From Loripinus fragilis (Eukaryota; Mollusca; Bivalvia; Lucinida; Lucinidae), in NCBI GenBank assembly GCA_964019695.1, contig OZ026527.1, positions 74,983,471 to 75,047,470 of the forward strand: a stretch of DNA of 64,000 bases. The letters are read 5' to 3'. How positions within the stretch are numbered: the stretch's first letter is position 1; the number at the start of each line of letters is the position of its first letter. Shown here one piece after another: positions 32,101 through 37,706 of this stretch. Below the pieces are notes generated by a model that saw only the letters and a list, made by a program, of their open reading frames with translations, did not search any database and was not told the origin of the DNA. Position numbers and translations under genes: made by a program.

Positions 32101-34483
32101 TGAAAATGACCTCGATTTTTCAGTTTATGCGGTAATTCGTTTATTTAGTATTATAGATAAGTATTACATTCACTGAGAGGGTGATAGTCCAAGAATACAT
32201 GTGATACTGTATTATATAAGTATTCCATTCACTGAGAGGATGATAGTCAAAGAAGTCCATGTGATACTGTATTATATAAGTATTCCATTCACTGAGAGGA
32301 TGATAGTCAAAGAAGTCCATGTGATACTGTATTATATCAGTATTCCATTCACTGAGATGGTGATAGTCTAAGAAGCCCGTGTGATACTGTATTATATAAG
32401 TATTACATTCACTGAGAGAGTGTTAGTCATAGAAGCCTATGTGATACTGTATTAAATAAGTAGTACATTCACTGAGAGGATAATAGTCCAAGAAGTTCAT
32501 GTGATACTGTATTATATAAGTAGTACATTCACTGAGAAGGTGATAGTCATAGAAGACCATGCGATACTGTATTATTTATGTATTGCATACACTGAGAGGG
32601 TGATATGCAAAAAATTCCAAGTGATACTGTATTATATCAGTATTCCATTCACTGAGAGGGTAATAGTCGAAGAAGCCCATGTGATACTGTATTATATAAG
32701 TATTACATTCACTGAGAGGTTAATAGTCATAGAAGCCCATGTGATACTGTATTATATCAGTATTCCATTCACTAAGAGGGTGATAGTCGAAAAAGCCCAT
32801 GTGATACTGTATTAAATAAGTAGTACATTCACTAAGAGGTTAATAGTCATAGAAGCCCACGTGATATTGTATTATATATGTATCACATTCACTTAGAGGC
32901 TGATAGTCAAAGAAGCCCATGTGATACTGTATTATATATGTATTACATTCACTGAGAGGTTGATAGTCAAAGAAGCCCATGTGATACTGTATCATATAAG
33001 TATTACATTCACTGAGAAGGTGATAGTCATAGAAGCCCATGTGATACTGTATTATATCAGTATTACATTCACTGGGAGGGTGATAGTCAAAGAAGTCTAT
33101 GTGATACTGTGTTTTATTAATATTACATTCACTGAGAAGGTGATAGTCAACTAATCCCACAAACCGTATTACATAAGTTTTACATTCACTGCTTGGATGA
33201 TAGTCCAAGAATGTAAGATCATCTTTGTTCGGACTGGTTTTATCGCGACAATCATTGTACCTAAGAACTGGGCACACGGTTATACAAATTTCTTTATGCT
33301 CATTTGACATGAGCATGGATGTTGTCCTGGCCATACATTTTAAAATGTCAATAAGCAGCCAGCCGTAAAAACTACCTTATTTGTTTGCAGTTCGTTATCA
33401 ATGAAGATTACAAATGAGCCGCGACATGATATTATGTGCGACCAGCAAAGCCCCAGATCAGCCTGCGCATACGCCCAGTCAGATCAGAGCCTTTGCTTGT
33501 CGCTGGAATATTCTTTGAGTGCTAAGCTACTGACTGAGCACTTTTTGGAGTTTCTTAGTGCACAGGCTCGTAAGACTACACTTTTCAAAATGCCACATTG
33601 TTGGAACTAATCAAACATGAACAAATTAATGGGTAGGGTGCACTAGAGTCGAATATTCTAAAAAATAGTTGAAAGTGCTTTCGTTGGTTTACTTGAAAAC
33701 CAAAATATTAAGTAGTAGTATGCCCCCCCCTTTAGGGTCAATGGTTAAGAAGTAAGTTGGATTTAGATGTAGCGTACAGGAGTAGGAGGGGAGAAGTATA
33801 AGTGGAAGTGAAAGAATGAGGAGAGGAGGTGGAGGGCAGGAGGAGAAAATCTAGGACGTGACTCTACCTTCCTGTCCTTTAGAGCATTGACTCACCCTCC
33901 GAGGTGTAACCGAACGCGTCACAGGTCATCCGAGGTCGGATTGCGGCCATTTTGGATTGATTGATTTGGTTTTCGTGACGTCATTGACCCTAAAGAGGGG
34001 CCAAAACTTCTTTGAGTGAGCGCAATGCGATAACTCAGATCAGCCTGTGCATGCAACTAGTCTCATCAGTCTTTGTTGTGCGCCCAATGGGACCCAGGAC
34101 AGCGGTGACAACAGACTGAGTTGATGCCTAGGCTCGTGACGCACTGCTACAGTTTTAGTTTTTTCATGCCGCAGCTCATTTCATATCAATAATCTCAGGA
34201 TATGCACTCTATTGTGCGTTTCATATTTTGCACATCTCAAGCGGTTGCAGACCTTCAAAATCCCTGCCCACTTGGACAAGCAGCGAACTTAAAGTTAGTA
34301 CACTCACCGTTCAAACAAAAACCTGACAACAAGGAGACAAAGTCCGAATGGAACAGCCCAATGAAGATCCTTTATTTGTGGTCGGTACTCGGTGCTTCCT
34401 TCCAAGTTCTCAAGGTCTTTCCACCCCCAGGAACGATTAGCTGGGAACCAAAACCGCTCGTCCCAAAACCAGCTAAAATCCAT
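4761..34483 (-). CDS. CERS: Ceramide synthase, ten coding exons, 394 aa (whole gene)
   Basis: Ceramide synthases N-acylate sphingoid bases with fatty acyl-CoA in the ER membrane. The model joins 34483-34308, 25486-25363, 24193-24087, 21845-21788, 20439-20389, 16256-16164, 11527-11399, 9484-9378, 6360-6201 and 4940-4761. This is 1185 nt, with GT-AG introns and consistent phases. Visible parts are an NRS sequon at residue 16, a first membrane segment near 40-59, a Hox-like region near 60-130 with RWFRRRK at 115-121, and hydrophobic segments near 137-155, 178-199, 210-239, 259-282 and 303-329. The Lag1 motif shows His211-His212 and HD at 238-239. The C-terminal tail begins VRDVRSDSEDSD, the acidic serine cluster seen in animal CERS2-6. 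Length fits the family (about 380-410). The Hox region argues against a CERS1 type; the exact vertebrate orthologue (CERS5/6-like by eye) is uncertain. Confidence 0.95.
5283..5455. mobile_element. MITE family A, truncated copy in intron 9
   Basis: Starts GAGCCGCCAACAATGTGG and ends CTTGGTTGCACATCCCACA. It lacks part of both terminal repeats. Orientation is opposite to copy 1. Confidence 0.8.
5957..6053. mobile_element. Foldback family E, copy 2
   Basis: AAAGACCCAGATAAATCGAT through ATGCTGCATTTCATCAGGAT, flanked by TAGCAAACA and TGTTTGCTA. It lies about 150 bp from exon 9, within intron 9. Confidence 0.6.
6201..6360 (-). CDS. CERS: Ceramide synthase coding exon 9
   Basis: Encodes VVLYCTTVEPYYIIDKTF and continues FFNILLYTLQVLHILWTYMI to FKQGQ. 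The N-LL-TLQ-LH--W-Y run is the final membrane segment of ceramide synthases. The short loop before it (VEPYYIIDKTF) is the region reported in mammals to influence acyl-chain choice, and here it differs from the sequences I recall. The acceptor is TTTTACAG|A and the donor CAG|GTATGT. Confidence 0.96.
6498..8185. mobile_element. Non-coding DNA transposon, about 1.7 kb
   Basis: The terminal inverted repeats read ATGCCTCGGTTACATTTGCC on the left, with the complement at 8166-8185. Both subterminal regions (6500-6960 and 7900-8160) are GC-richer than the surroundings and full of short motifs such as ATCGTACG, CGTACGG and CATCGT. The middle (6990-7900) is AT-rich with no transposase. It sits in intron 8. 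Short open frames here are by-products of the motif repeats. Superfamily is not assigned. Confidence 0.8.
8208..8374. repeat. Foldback with ACTAGAAATC arms
   Basis: AATTCCAACTAGAAATC and TTACAATGATGC-type sequence is mirrored at 8325-8374, with a partial internal copy near 8276-8290. It directly abuts the preceding transposon. The intron stretch 8375-9377 shows nothing else. Confidence 0.6.
9378..9484 (-). CDS. CERS: Ceramide synthase coding exon 8
   Basis: Encodes LTKLSIYTKKESATDMFFVI then FIVVWTISRLIVYPY and two bases of a Val codon. It supplies the fifth hydrophobic segment, with R-x-x-x-YP as in family members. The acceptor is TTCCAG|C and the donor TATGT|GTAAGT. Confidence 0.94.
9631..9867. 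mobile_element. MITE family A, copy in intron 7
   Basis: Runs from GAGCCGCAACATATGATTTT to GTAATCCCAAGTCGCTGCTC. The internal CAGCAAAGGCTCTGATCAGA segment is recognisable. Both terminal repeats are slightly degraded. Confidence 0.85.
10033..10092. repeat. Hairpin related to the one at 1428
   Basis: TTTATCCTGCCACTAAATGTT is mirrored by the sequence ending GGGCAGGATAAA. It shares the ATGTTAAAATG core with the 1428 hairpin. The stretch 10100-11390 has nothing else I can name beyond low-complexity sequence. Confidence 0.65.
11399..11527 (-). CDS. CERS: Ceramide synthase coding exon 7 (Lag1 motif, active site)
   Basis: Encodes DFTEMMIHHAATILLMYFSW then VLNFVRIGTLVLVVHDAADTWLS. This is the Lag1p motif. 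The paired His residues (211-212) and the HD-x-x-D (238-242) are the positions family knowledge ties to catalysis. All are present, so the enzyme is predicted to be active. The acceptor is TTTCAG|G and the donor TCG|GTAAGA. Confidence 0.97.
11587..11675. repeat. Hairpin, more than 30 bp arms, near exon 7
   Basis: CTAGTCTTACTCTGATGGCT and its complement AGCCATCAAAGTAAGACTAG, with outer TCATAAAC/GTTTATGA. It lies 60 bp upstream of exon 7 on the gene strand, inside intron 6. Confidence 0.8.
11968..12011. repeat. Tandem repeat, two 22 bp units
   Basis: GGAAATACACTTTGTGATCT occurs twice in a row, separated by GA. It shows as an exact short duplication. Confidence 0.8.
12333..12992. mobile_element. 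660 bp element, 77 bp inverted repeats, 12 bp flanking repeat
   Basis: The left end reads GTGCCTAGATTTACCGAAAA and the right end complement GTACCTAGATTTACTGGAAA. Each arm, about 77 bp, contains several tandem-like TTACCGGAAAGACC motifs and ends in AAAGAATAATAGGGA. AGGTGCTAGGGG occurs directly outside both ends (12321-12332 and 12993-13004), consistent with a 12 bp target duplication. The AT-rich middle has no open frame. It lies in intron 6. Confidence 0.85.
13432..14783. mobile_element. Mariner-like element, about 1.35 kb, no intact transposase
   Basis: The ends are TACGAGGGGCATTTGGAAAG and its complement CTTTCCAAATGACCCTCGTA, each starting with TA, and they continue TCTTAGCATGG. These resemble Tc1/mariner termini with a TA target. 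The size matches an autonomous mariner, but I see no transposase frame and no HDNARPH-type motif. The 83-residue frame at 14156 does not look like one. A lone similar end, TTACGAGGGGCGTTCAATAT, lies at 13158. Confidence 0.7.
15327..15535 (+). mobile_element. Repeat family D, partial copy
   Basis: Begins GTATGTGAGTATGATCAGGA and contains CACAAACCGCAGACAAC, CGAGACACCAGGAAGACAAA and TCTTCCCCATCAAGATGAT. Other copies: 22050-22430 and 54808-55255 on this strand; 19480-19943, 21085-21175, 43905-44042 and 59335-59655 on the other. It is non-coding, with class unknown. Confidence 0.7.
15802..15872 (+). mobile_element. Repeat family C, short copy
   Basis: AAGTAAGTAAGGGTGCATAG is followed by ATCAAGTACCACACCTGACC. 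It is a truncated copy of the family described at 18160. Confidence 0.7.
16164..16256 (-). CDS. CERS: Ceramide synthase coding exon 6
   Basis: Encodes HVPRDVYWYYVTELAFYWGL then VFTLFVDHRRK. The WYY-ELAFYW core is a strong family signature, and the basic end leads directly into the Lag1 motif. The acceptor is TTTCAG|C and the donor AAG|GTAATA. Phase is 0 at both ends. Confidence 0.96.
16397..16634. mobile_element. MITE family A, copy in intron 5
   Basis: GAGCCGTGTCATGTGATTTG through GAAATCTCATGTTGCAGCTC. A 5' stub of a second copy (GCCGTGACATGAGATTTCAA) lies just before it at 16283-16330, on the exon 6 side. Confidence 0.85.
17821..17872. repeat. Perfect hairpin, 24 bp arms, 4 nt loop
   Basis: ATGATATTTCATGAGAATTG(TCTG), loop CTGG, then the exact complement. 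It is in intron 5. The stretch 16640-17820 holds only unremarkable AT-rich sequence. Confidence 0.9.
18160..18406 (+). mobile_element. Repeat family C, longer copy
   Basis: Starts AAGTAAGTAAGTAAGGGTGC and runs through ACCACACCTGACCCAGGATA and GCAGGTGACCACAAAGCACA to AACCGCCTTGGAACGGTCAG. Other copies: 51440-51570 on this strand; 20555-20665, 21365-21570, 39797-39930 and 57100-57415 on the other. It is non-coding. Confidence 0.75.
19141..19378. mobile_element. MITE family A, copy in intron 5
   Basis: GAGCCAGTGCGTGAGATTTT to GAAATCCCATGCCGCGGCTC. It has the same orientation as the copies at 3061 and 20140. Confidence 0.85.
19480..19943 (-). mobile_element. Repeat family D, long copy
   Basis: Read on the minus strand it starts AGTGAGTATAACCAGGAAAT. 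The other end includes CAGAATCTAGGGAGAAGGTT on the plus strand, which parallels the CTTCGCCCTAGATTCTGCTG end of the 22050 copy. Open frames inside are incidental. Confidence 0.6.
20140..20377. mobile_element. MITE family A, copy beside exon 5
   Basis: GAGCTATGACATGAGATTTC to GAAATCACATGTCATTGCTC. Its end lies 11 bp from the exon 5 boundary, so it begins right after the donor GTGAGGCAAAA of the ceramide synthase intron. Confidence 0.88.
20389..20439 (-). CDS. CERS: Ceramide synthase coding exon 5 (51 nt microexon)
   Basis: Encodes KPYTWKTRLCWENWPHQ. It aligns with the family segment containing P-F/Y-W, then CW, then YP-Q, between membrane segments 2 and 3. The acceptor is TGTTTTAG|A and the donor CAG|GTGAGG, and the phase is 0 at both ends, as required by exons 4 and 6. 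W-P replaces the usual Y-P. A MITE ends 11 bp beyond the donor. Confidence 0.88.
20555..20665 (-). mobile_element. Repeat family C, partial copy in intron 4
   Basis: On the plus strand: GACCTGCTGGGAAAGAGATG, GTCACTTTCCCATGAGGTGT and TGGGTCAGGTGTGGTACTTG. It lies about 115 bp upstream of exon 5 on the gene strand. Confidence 0.7.
20842..20967. repeat. Long hairpin, about 55 bp arms
   Basis: TTGATCTGATGGGTCCGATC through GGCTGCGCCAGGAACA is mirrored almost perfectly to GACCCATCAGATCAA. The loop is near ACTCGACTTTGTCTCG. It is GC-rich against an AT-rich background and lies in intron 4. Confidence 0.9.
21282..21778. mobile_element. MITE family B with a nested family C insertion
   Basis: The outer ends are CATGCGCAGATCCAGAG and TCTGGATCTGCGCTTG. 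Family C sequence (GGATCATTTGTGTTTTAATT to CGCCTTTCTTACTTT, 21365-21570) interrupts it. Family B resumes at AGCAATACTGGTCCGGGACC. The right end is 10 bp from exon 4. Confidence 0.75.
21788..21845 (-). CDS. CERS: Ceramide synthase coding exon 4 (58 nt)
   Basis: A short exon encoding (S)WQLLFYTTFFIYGMVVVWD, the second membrane segment; the family has a W-FY segment here. The acceptor is TTTTTCAG|T and the donor GAT|GTAAGT. The correct frame differs from the longest open frame across this stretch, so an ORF caller would miss it. Confidence 0.92.
22050..22430 (+). mobile_element. Repeat family D, copy in intron 3
   Basis: Starts ATAGTAAGTGAGTATGATCA, has an internal poly-G run at 22306-22316, and includes CTTCGCCCTAGATTCTGCTG. 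The end near 22430 is approximate. The stretch 22440-23535 shows nothing further. Confidence 0.65.
23536..23705. mobile_element. MITE family B, truncated copy
   Basis: Contains ATTACAGGGTTCCTTATAAA, ACCAAAGCTATACATCCCAG and the palindrome GATCATCGGTCCGCAATCGA/GGGCCGATGATGGCATGCTT. The terminal GCGCATG ends are missing. Confidence 0.6.
24087..24193 (-). CDS. CERS: Ceramide synthase coding exon 3 (Hox-like helix)
   Basis: Encodes ALSKQTDLSERAVQRWFRRR followed by KAQDAPSDLKKFRES. The RWFRRR core and the following F-ES are hallmarks of the partial homeodomain and membrane-entry region of Hox-type ceramide synthases. The acceptor is TTTAAG|GC and the donor is CCAG|GTAATT. The last two bases form the start of a Ser codon finished by exon 4. 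Confidence 0.95.
24334..24641 (+). mobile_element. tRNA-headed SINE, second type
   Basis: The head GCCACGTAGTGCAGTCGGTA and box B GCGAGTTCGATCCTGG are followed by a body ending in TGTTTACTGGGACGTAAA. A 19 bp stretch in the head is duplicated (GTGTCTGGCTACAGATGC). The GGGACGTAA tail is shared with the SINEs at 2461, 30289, 35403 and 52485. It lies 140 bp upstream of exon 3 on the gene strand, in intron 2. Confidence 0.7.
24748..24980. mobile_element. MITE family A, copy in intron 2
   Basis: TGTGTGATTTCCAACAATGT to GAAATCTCATGTTGCGGCTC. The left terminal repeat is degraded. A family B fragment (TCTGGATCCGCACAT) follows at 25080-25127. Confidence 0.85.
25363..25486 (-). CDS. CERS: Ceramide synthase coding exon 2
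   Basis: Its first base completes the Arg codon split from exon 1. The exon then reads FMVVPVALKLGVSDGKK, followed by PNPDLEKAFKQNQHPDDKTI. This matches the family stretch between the first membrane segment and the Hox-like domain (P-ALK-G, LEKAF, PDDK). The acceptor is TTTCCAG|G. The donor is ATA|GTGGTTAG, a weaker GT site, but the only one that keeps phase 0 with exon 3. Confidence 0.92.
25932..26157. repeat. (AGT)n / (ACT)n microsatellite
   Basis: About 225 bp of TAG/AGT repeats with occasional GAA, GTG and GCA interruptions. It abuts the 60 bp satellite directly. Confidence 0.97.
26158..28512. repeat. 60 bp satellite, array 1, about 39 units
   Basis: The monomer contains GATACTGTATTATATAAGTA, TTACATTCACTGAGAGGGTG and ATAGTCAAAGAAGCCCATGT. 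Most units keep a 60 bp period; the first part (26400-26800) is more diverged and has irregular units. Pairs of variant units recur, for example 27180-27300 again at 27960-28080 and 27541-27660 again at 27721-27840. This points to higher-order duplication. Long open frames on both strands (up to about 250 residues) arise only because 60 is divisible by three. Located in intron 1. Confidence 0.98.
28555..28605. repeat. Inverted fragments of the satellite core
   Basis: TTTCGACTATCACCCTGCGA and TTTCGACTATCACATGCG are reverse-complement pieces of the monomer's GGGTGATAGTCGAA segment, just beyond array 1. The stretch 28620-29090 shows nothing recognised. Confidence 0.6.
29097..29241. mobile_element. 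Palindromic foldback element related to the satellite
   Basis: ATAAATATAACATTCTTGAG, then AGGGTGCTAGTCGAAAAAAT, is mirrored at 29197-29241. An inner palindrome is built on TGATTATCAACC. The arm segment TTGAGAGGGTGCTAGTCGAA closely matches the satellite's CTGAGAGGGTGATAGTC(A/G)AA. Confidence 0.85.
29400..29765. repeat. Direct repeat in intron 1, copy 1
   Basis: GCCGAAATGACCATGGGCC, ACAAAAGCTGATACTTGTAA, GATAGCGTCATTGCCTACTG and GCGACCTTGAAACTTAGGAT recur in the same order at 31410-31710. Copy 1 carries an extra segment near 29560-29640. Confidence 0.8.
30289..30485 (-). mobile_element. tRNA-headed SINE on the minus strand
   Basis: Minus-strand head GTGGCTCAGTGGTAGAGCGT, box B GGTTCGAAC-type reading, and a tail with CCGGGACGTAAAACACC. 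It is the best-preserved head of the family in the window. Confidence 0.75.
30600..31172. repeat. TGACCTTGAC-type interspersed repeat, partial
   Basis: Shares TTTACCATATATGGGCGTGG, CGGCCATCTTGGTCATGTGA and the end GGTGAGCTAAAAA with the block at 36535-38232. It has AATTGGTCAAGGTCAACCGT at 30838. It is non-coding. Confidence 0.7.
31410..31710. repeat. Direct repeat in intron 1, copy 2
   Basis: The partner of 29400-29765, about 2 kb away in the same orientation. It shows GGGCCGAAATGACCATGGGC, AAATCACAGAAAAACTTCAG and GTGGTACGACCAAGCC. Confidence 0.8.
31967..31981 (+). promoter_or_regulatory. CTCF-like motif in intron 1
   Basis: CGCCAGAGGGCGCAG differs at one base from the CCAGGGGGCGC core of the CTCF consensus. 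One occurrence only; chance cannot be excluded. Confidence 0.3.
32150..33215. repeat. 60 bp satellite, array 2, about 18 units
   Basis: Same monomer and orientation as array 1 (GATACTGTATTATATAAGTA, CATTCACTGAGAGGGTGATA). Array 2 units more often read TATCAGTATTCC or AAGTAGTAC. It lies 3.6 kb beyond array 1 in the same intron and ends with two degenerate units. Confidence 0.97.
33416..33606. mobile_element. MITE family A, copy in intron 1
   Basis: GAGCCGCGACATGATATTAT to TGCCACATTGTTGGAACTAA. The far terminal repeat is cut short. Confidence 0.82.
33723..34000. mobile_element. Short MITE with CCCTTTAGGGTCAATG ends
   Basis: CCCCCTTTAGGGTCAATGG on the left and CATTGACCCTAAAGAGGGG on the right, about 280 bp apart. 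A G-rich stretch (33775-33850) lies inside. A degenerate family A relative follows at 34017-34179 (TCAGATCAGCCTGTGCATGC to GCCGCAGCTCATTT). Confidence 0.65.
34308..34483 (-). CDS. CERS: Ceramide synthase coding exon 1 (N-terminus)
   Basis: The exon encodes MDFSWFWDERFWFPANRSW and continues to LLVVRFLFE, then two bases of an Arg codon. The ER-lumen start with an N-glycosylation sequon followed by a membrane segment is typical of the family. The ATG at 34483 has AAG before it and G after it. A TTG three codons upstream is in frame but is not needed. The donor is CG|GTGAGT at 34307. A sequence reading TTCTAATTTCAG ends at 34531 on this strand, so the exon may begin at 34530 and follow a noncoding exon further upstream. 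That last point is inference. Confidence 0.93.
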
Positions 34484-34702
34484 CTTAACCAACAGACGAC
34501 TTTTTACTCTTCCGTTGTAAAATACTGGGTCTGAAATTAGAATGATTGCTTGTTAACCCGTTTTGGACCTGAAGCTAAACACAATTTAGTCAGGACGGTC
34601 CATTGTGTATAACGAGGGGTCACAAGTTAAAATTTCCAGAAAGAATATTGTATTTTCTGTACTAGTTATGCACATCAAAGGGAGATCGAATTTTGTCTTC
34701 GA

Positions 34703-34790
34703 CAACAGTGCAGACCCTGATGAAATACCGCATAAGGCGGCATTTCATCTGGGTCTTCACTGTTTGCCAAAGTAACCTTATAGGGTTTTC
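34703..34790. mobile_element. Foldback family E, copy 3, upstream of exon 1
   Basis: GCAGACCCTGATGAAATACC / GGCGGCATTTCATCTGGGTC hairpin with flanking ACAGTG and CACTGTTTGCC. It sits about 200 bp 5' of the first coding exon. Confidence 0.65.
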
Positions 34791-35402
34791 TGGTACATAA
34801 AACTCCCAATCCAAATGTAATAGATATTATTACCCAACCGTCTGTATACAGAGTAATTGTCTATTTTTTGCTATGTCATGAGTCACTGAAGTATTGGCCG
34901 GTCAATATTCTCGACTATTGACTGGCACTATACCATGGCCTGTTTTCCCGCTTCCCTGTTAAAAACACACATGCGCTTATCGACATGTATACTATACTTA
35001 GAACAAAATAACTCAAATGTGAAAGATCTACACTGATGTAGAGGGTATAAAAGTTTTACAAGGGTTTGTCTGCCTGTAACGGAGAAAATCCACTCGCTAA
35101 AGCTCGAGGATTACCACAACGTTCAGGCGGATAAACCATGGTACATTGTACATGTATAACTATTGGATTTACCATGTGCGTACTATTTTATTAGTTTCGA
35201 GCTATTCTCGCATTTTAAAAGCTGACTAAATCATGCTTTTGAAAAAACATGTGTTTATAAATATATACTATGTGTAATAGAAAATAAAAAACACTCTCGT
35301 GGTAGAAGCATTTCTAACTTTTAGGAAATCGTTTCAACCGTACCCTTACATATTTTAGGGTTTAATATGTAGTTTTGTCTCTATCATATAACAAGAAAAA
35401 CA

Positions 35403-35597
35403 AGCGAAGTGGCTCAGTGGTAGCGTCGATGGGTTGCGGGTTCGAGCCTCACCGGCGTCACTGCGTTAAGTCCTTGAGCAAGACCTTTCACGCATTAGCC
35501 CTTGCTTAGTTCTGTTTCGACACAGGAAGACACGTCCCGAAGTAACTGAAAAATTGTTGACTGGGACGTAAAGAATCTAATCGAACAAACAAAAAAA
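35403..35597 (+). mobile_element. tRNA-headed SINE
   Basis: GAAGTGGCTCAGTGGTAGCG, box B GCGGGTTCGAGCCTC, body CCTTGAGCAAGACCTTTC, tail TTGACTGGGACGTAAAG and a terminal A-run. Part of the head is deleted between the boxes. Confidence 0.72.
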
Positions 35598-36771
35598 AAC
35601 TACAATATCAACATAAATATCGTCGTCGTCACCGATATGTTACATGTTTTTTAGTAATCACCTCGGCGACCTTCCACAAGTGAAGAAGCTTGCCATTTCA
35701 TTTTAGCAAGTACCCTAAAAACTTAAATGATCCTCTCAGTGAGTGCTGTTTAGAAATCATATTAGTATGCAAGTGGTGCGCAAACTGGTTTGACACCTTG
35801 CAGTCCATATCCATGGCTTTTCGGTAAATGAATAAAATATGAAAGCGCTTGTGCATCGATAACAGCATTGCATGCTCGAGTGTTATTTATAATTCTATGA
35901 TAAATTCAATTGGGCCTGTGTTTCGATCGATTTTCGTTGAATAGATCTACAGGTTGCAATATTAATAAAAAAAAACATATATCTAATCTATTTCATATTT
36001 ATCTAATCTTGTTCTCCGACGTCTGATGTCATTATCCGTTCGATGTGCAAATATACTGAAGGATTTTAAAAACGCACCACCTGCTTAAATGCTAATTTAC
36101 GTCGAAAAATTGGATATTTTCATCATGTGATTTTTTTTTTGACAACTTCCGTCACTTAGCTTACATTCAATAAGAATATCGAAACGCTGGGGCTTATGAT
36201 TGCCGTGGCGTCGCGATAATTCTGAGACAACTCAAATTCAAAAAGTCACATATACTTGACAGCAAAAGAAACGCATATTTTTAATATCCATTTAATACCA
36301 GAAACCCTTATCAAATTTTACCCTAAATGATATGAACATGTTTGAACGGACTCATGCACTCGTTACAGACCATTTTATTCGTCATTTAAAAGTTAATTAT
36401 TATTTTTTGTCAATTAATGCAAAAAACGCAAAAAATAGTGTCGTACATTGGAAAACACATTATTTGAATCCGATTTCATTGCATGTCACGATTAACACAC
36501 TGTAAAAGATAAGAAAACAGCATAAAACTTAACTAGAGGACCTGAAGGTCCTGAGGCGCTCACCTGATCTCCTTAATAATGTTAAAATAGGTCAAGGTCA
36601 ACCACAGCTTATAATGGAACAAATTTTGTTTTACCATATATGGGGGCTGCAGCCATTTTGGTCAAGTGCCCTAAACAATCTAATGAATAATCCATCAAAC
36701 AGCCCAGTGATTTCTGAGAAAAAGATGTTTAGATAGGTGTGTGGCAGTCCAAATGAGTGACCTTCGATAAA

Positions 36772-36784
36772 AGGTCACAGGTCA
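36772..36784 (+). promoter_or_regulatory. DR1-type nuclear-receptor site 1
   Basis: AGGTCACAGGTCA: two AGGTCA half-sites spaced by one base, the arrangement bound by RXR, HNF4 and COUP-TF class receptors. Binding is inferred only from the motif. Confidence 0.5.
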
Positions 36785-37236
36785 GCTTGACATTTGGTAC
36801 TTAATATAAAACCATTGTCTCAATAGGTTTCACTATTATGAATTCGGCTTTAACAGTTATAGAAAAATAAACATTTTAAAATTTCTCCATATAAATGCAT
36901 TAGGAATCAAATTTGACCTTGTCATAAAGTAGGTCAAGGCCAACCTAGACTCATCATTTGCGCAAAACCTGGTAGGGCCCACATCCCCAATGCTACATAC
37001 CAAGTCCCAAAGCAAATGGGCTTTTGGTTCCAGAGAAGAAGAGATTTAAAGAGTTTTTACCATATATGGGAGTGGTGGCCATGTTAGTCATGTGACCATT
37101 ACCATTTGGTTCAAATTTACTCCACTCAACTTAAGGAGTCTCCATATAAAATTTGAATTCAATTGGCCAAGTGGTTTCTGAGAAAATGGTGTTTTAATAT
37201 ATTGGTGGACCTCCAATATGAGTGACCTTGGCTGAA

Positions 37237-37249
37237 AGGTCAAAGGTCA
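37237..37249 (+). promoter_or_regulatory. DR1-type nuclear-receptor site 2
   Basis: AGGTCAAAGGTCA, a perfect DR1, followed at once by ACCTTGACCTTTGG, which carries half-sites in the opposite orientation. Confidence 0.5.
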
Positions 37250-37693
37250 ACCTTGACCTTTGGAATTGCCTCTTAACATATCAAGTGAGAACAATGACTT
37301 TGGCTTCAACAGTATTAAAAGAATCAACTTTTCCAAAAAAACCTACTTAAATGCATTAGAAAGCAAAATTTGACCTTGACGTTAAGTAGGTCAAGGTCAA
37401 CCCAGGATCATCATTTGAACAAACTTGGTAGGCCCCACAGCCCCAGTGCTACATACCAAGTCCCAAGGTCATCGGCCTTCTGGTTCTGGAGAAGAAGATT
37501 TTTAAAGGGTTTTTACCATATATGGGCATGTCAGCAATCTTGGTCAGGTGACCAAAACAATTTGCATAAAATCTAGACTATCTTATTGTTAGGAGTCTTC
37601 ATATGAAATTTGAGTTCAATTGGCCCAATGTTTTCTGAGAAAACTATGTTTTAATATATTGAAGGGACTCCAATATGAGCGGCCTTGTCTGAA

Positions 37694-37706
37694 AGGTCAA
37701 AGGTCA
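37694..37706 (+). promoter_or_regulatory. DR1-type nuclear-receptor site 3
   Basis: AGGTCAAAGGTCA again, in the next repeat unit, with the same ACCTTGACCTTTGG following. TCAAGGTCA (ERR/NR5A-type extended half-site) occurs separately in each unit. Confidence 0.5.

Noticed and set aside
26158..33215. Possible CRISPR array
   Set aside because: Whole 60 bp units repeat with no unique spacers, and the genome is eukaryotic.
34484..34492. In-frame TTG as an upstream start of the ceramide synthase
   Set aside because: The ATG at 34483 has good context and gives the N-terminal length typical of the family.
35403..35470. Functional tRNA genes at the SINE heads
   Set aside because: Boxes A and B are present, but the cloverleaf is incomplete and SINE bodies follow directly.
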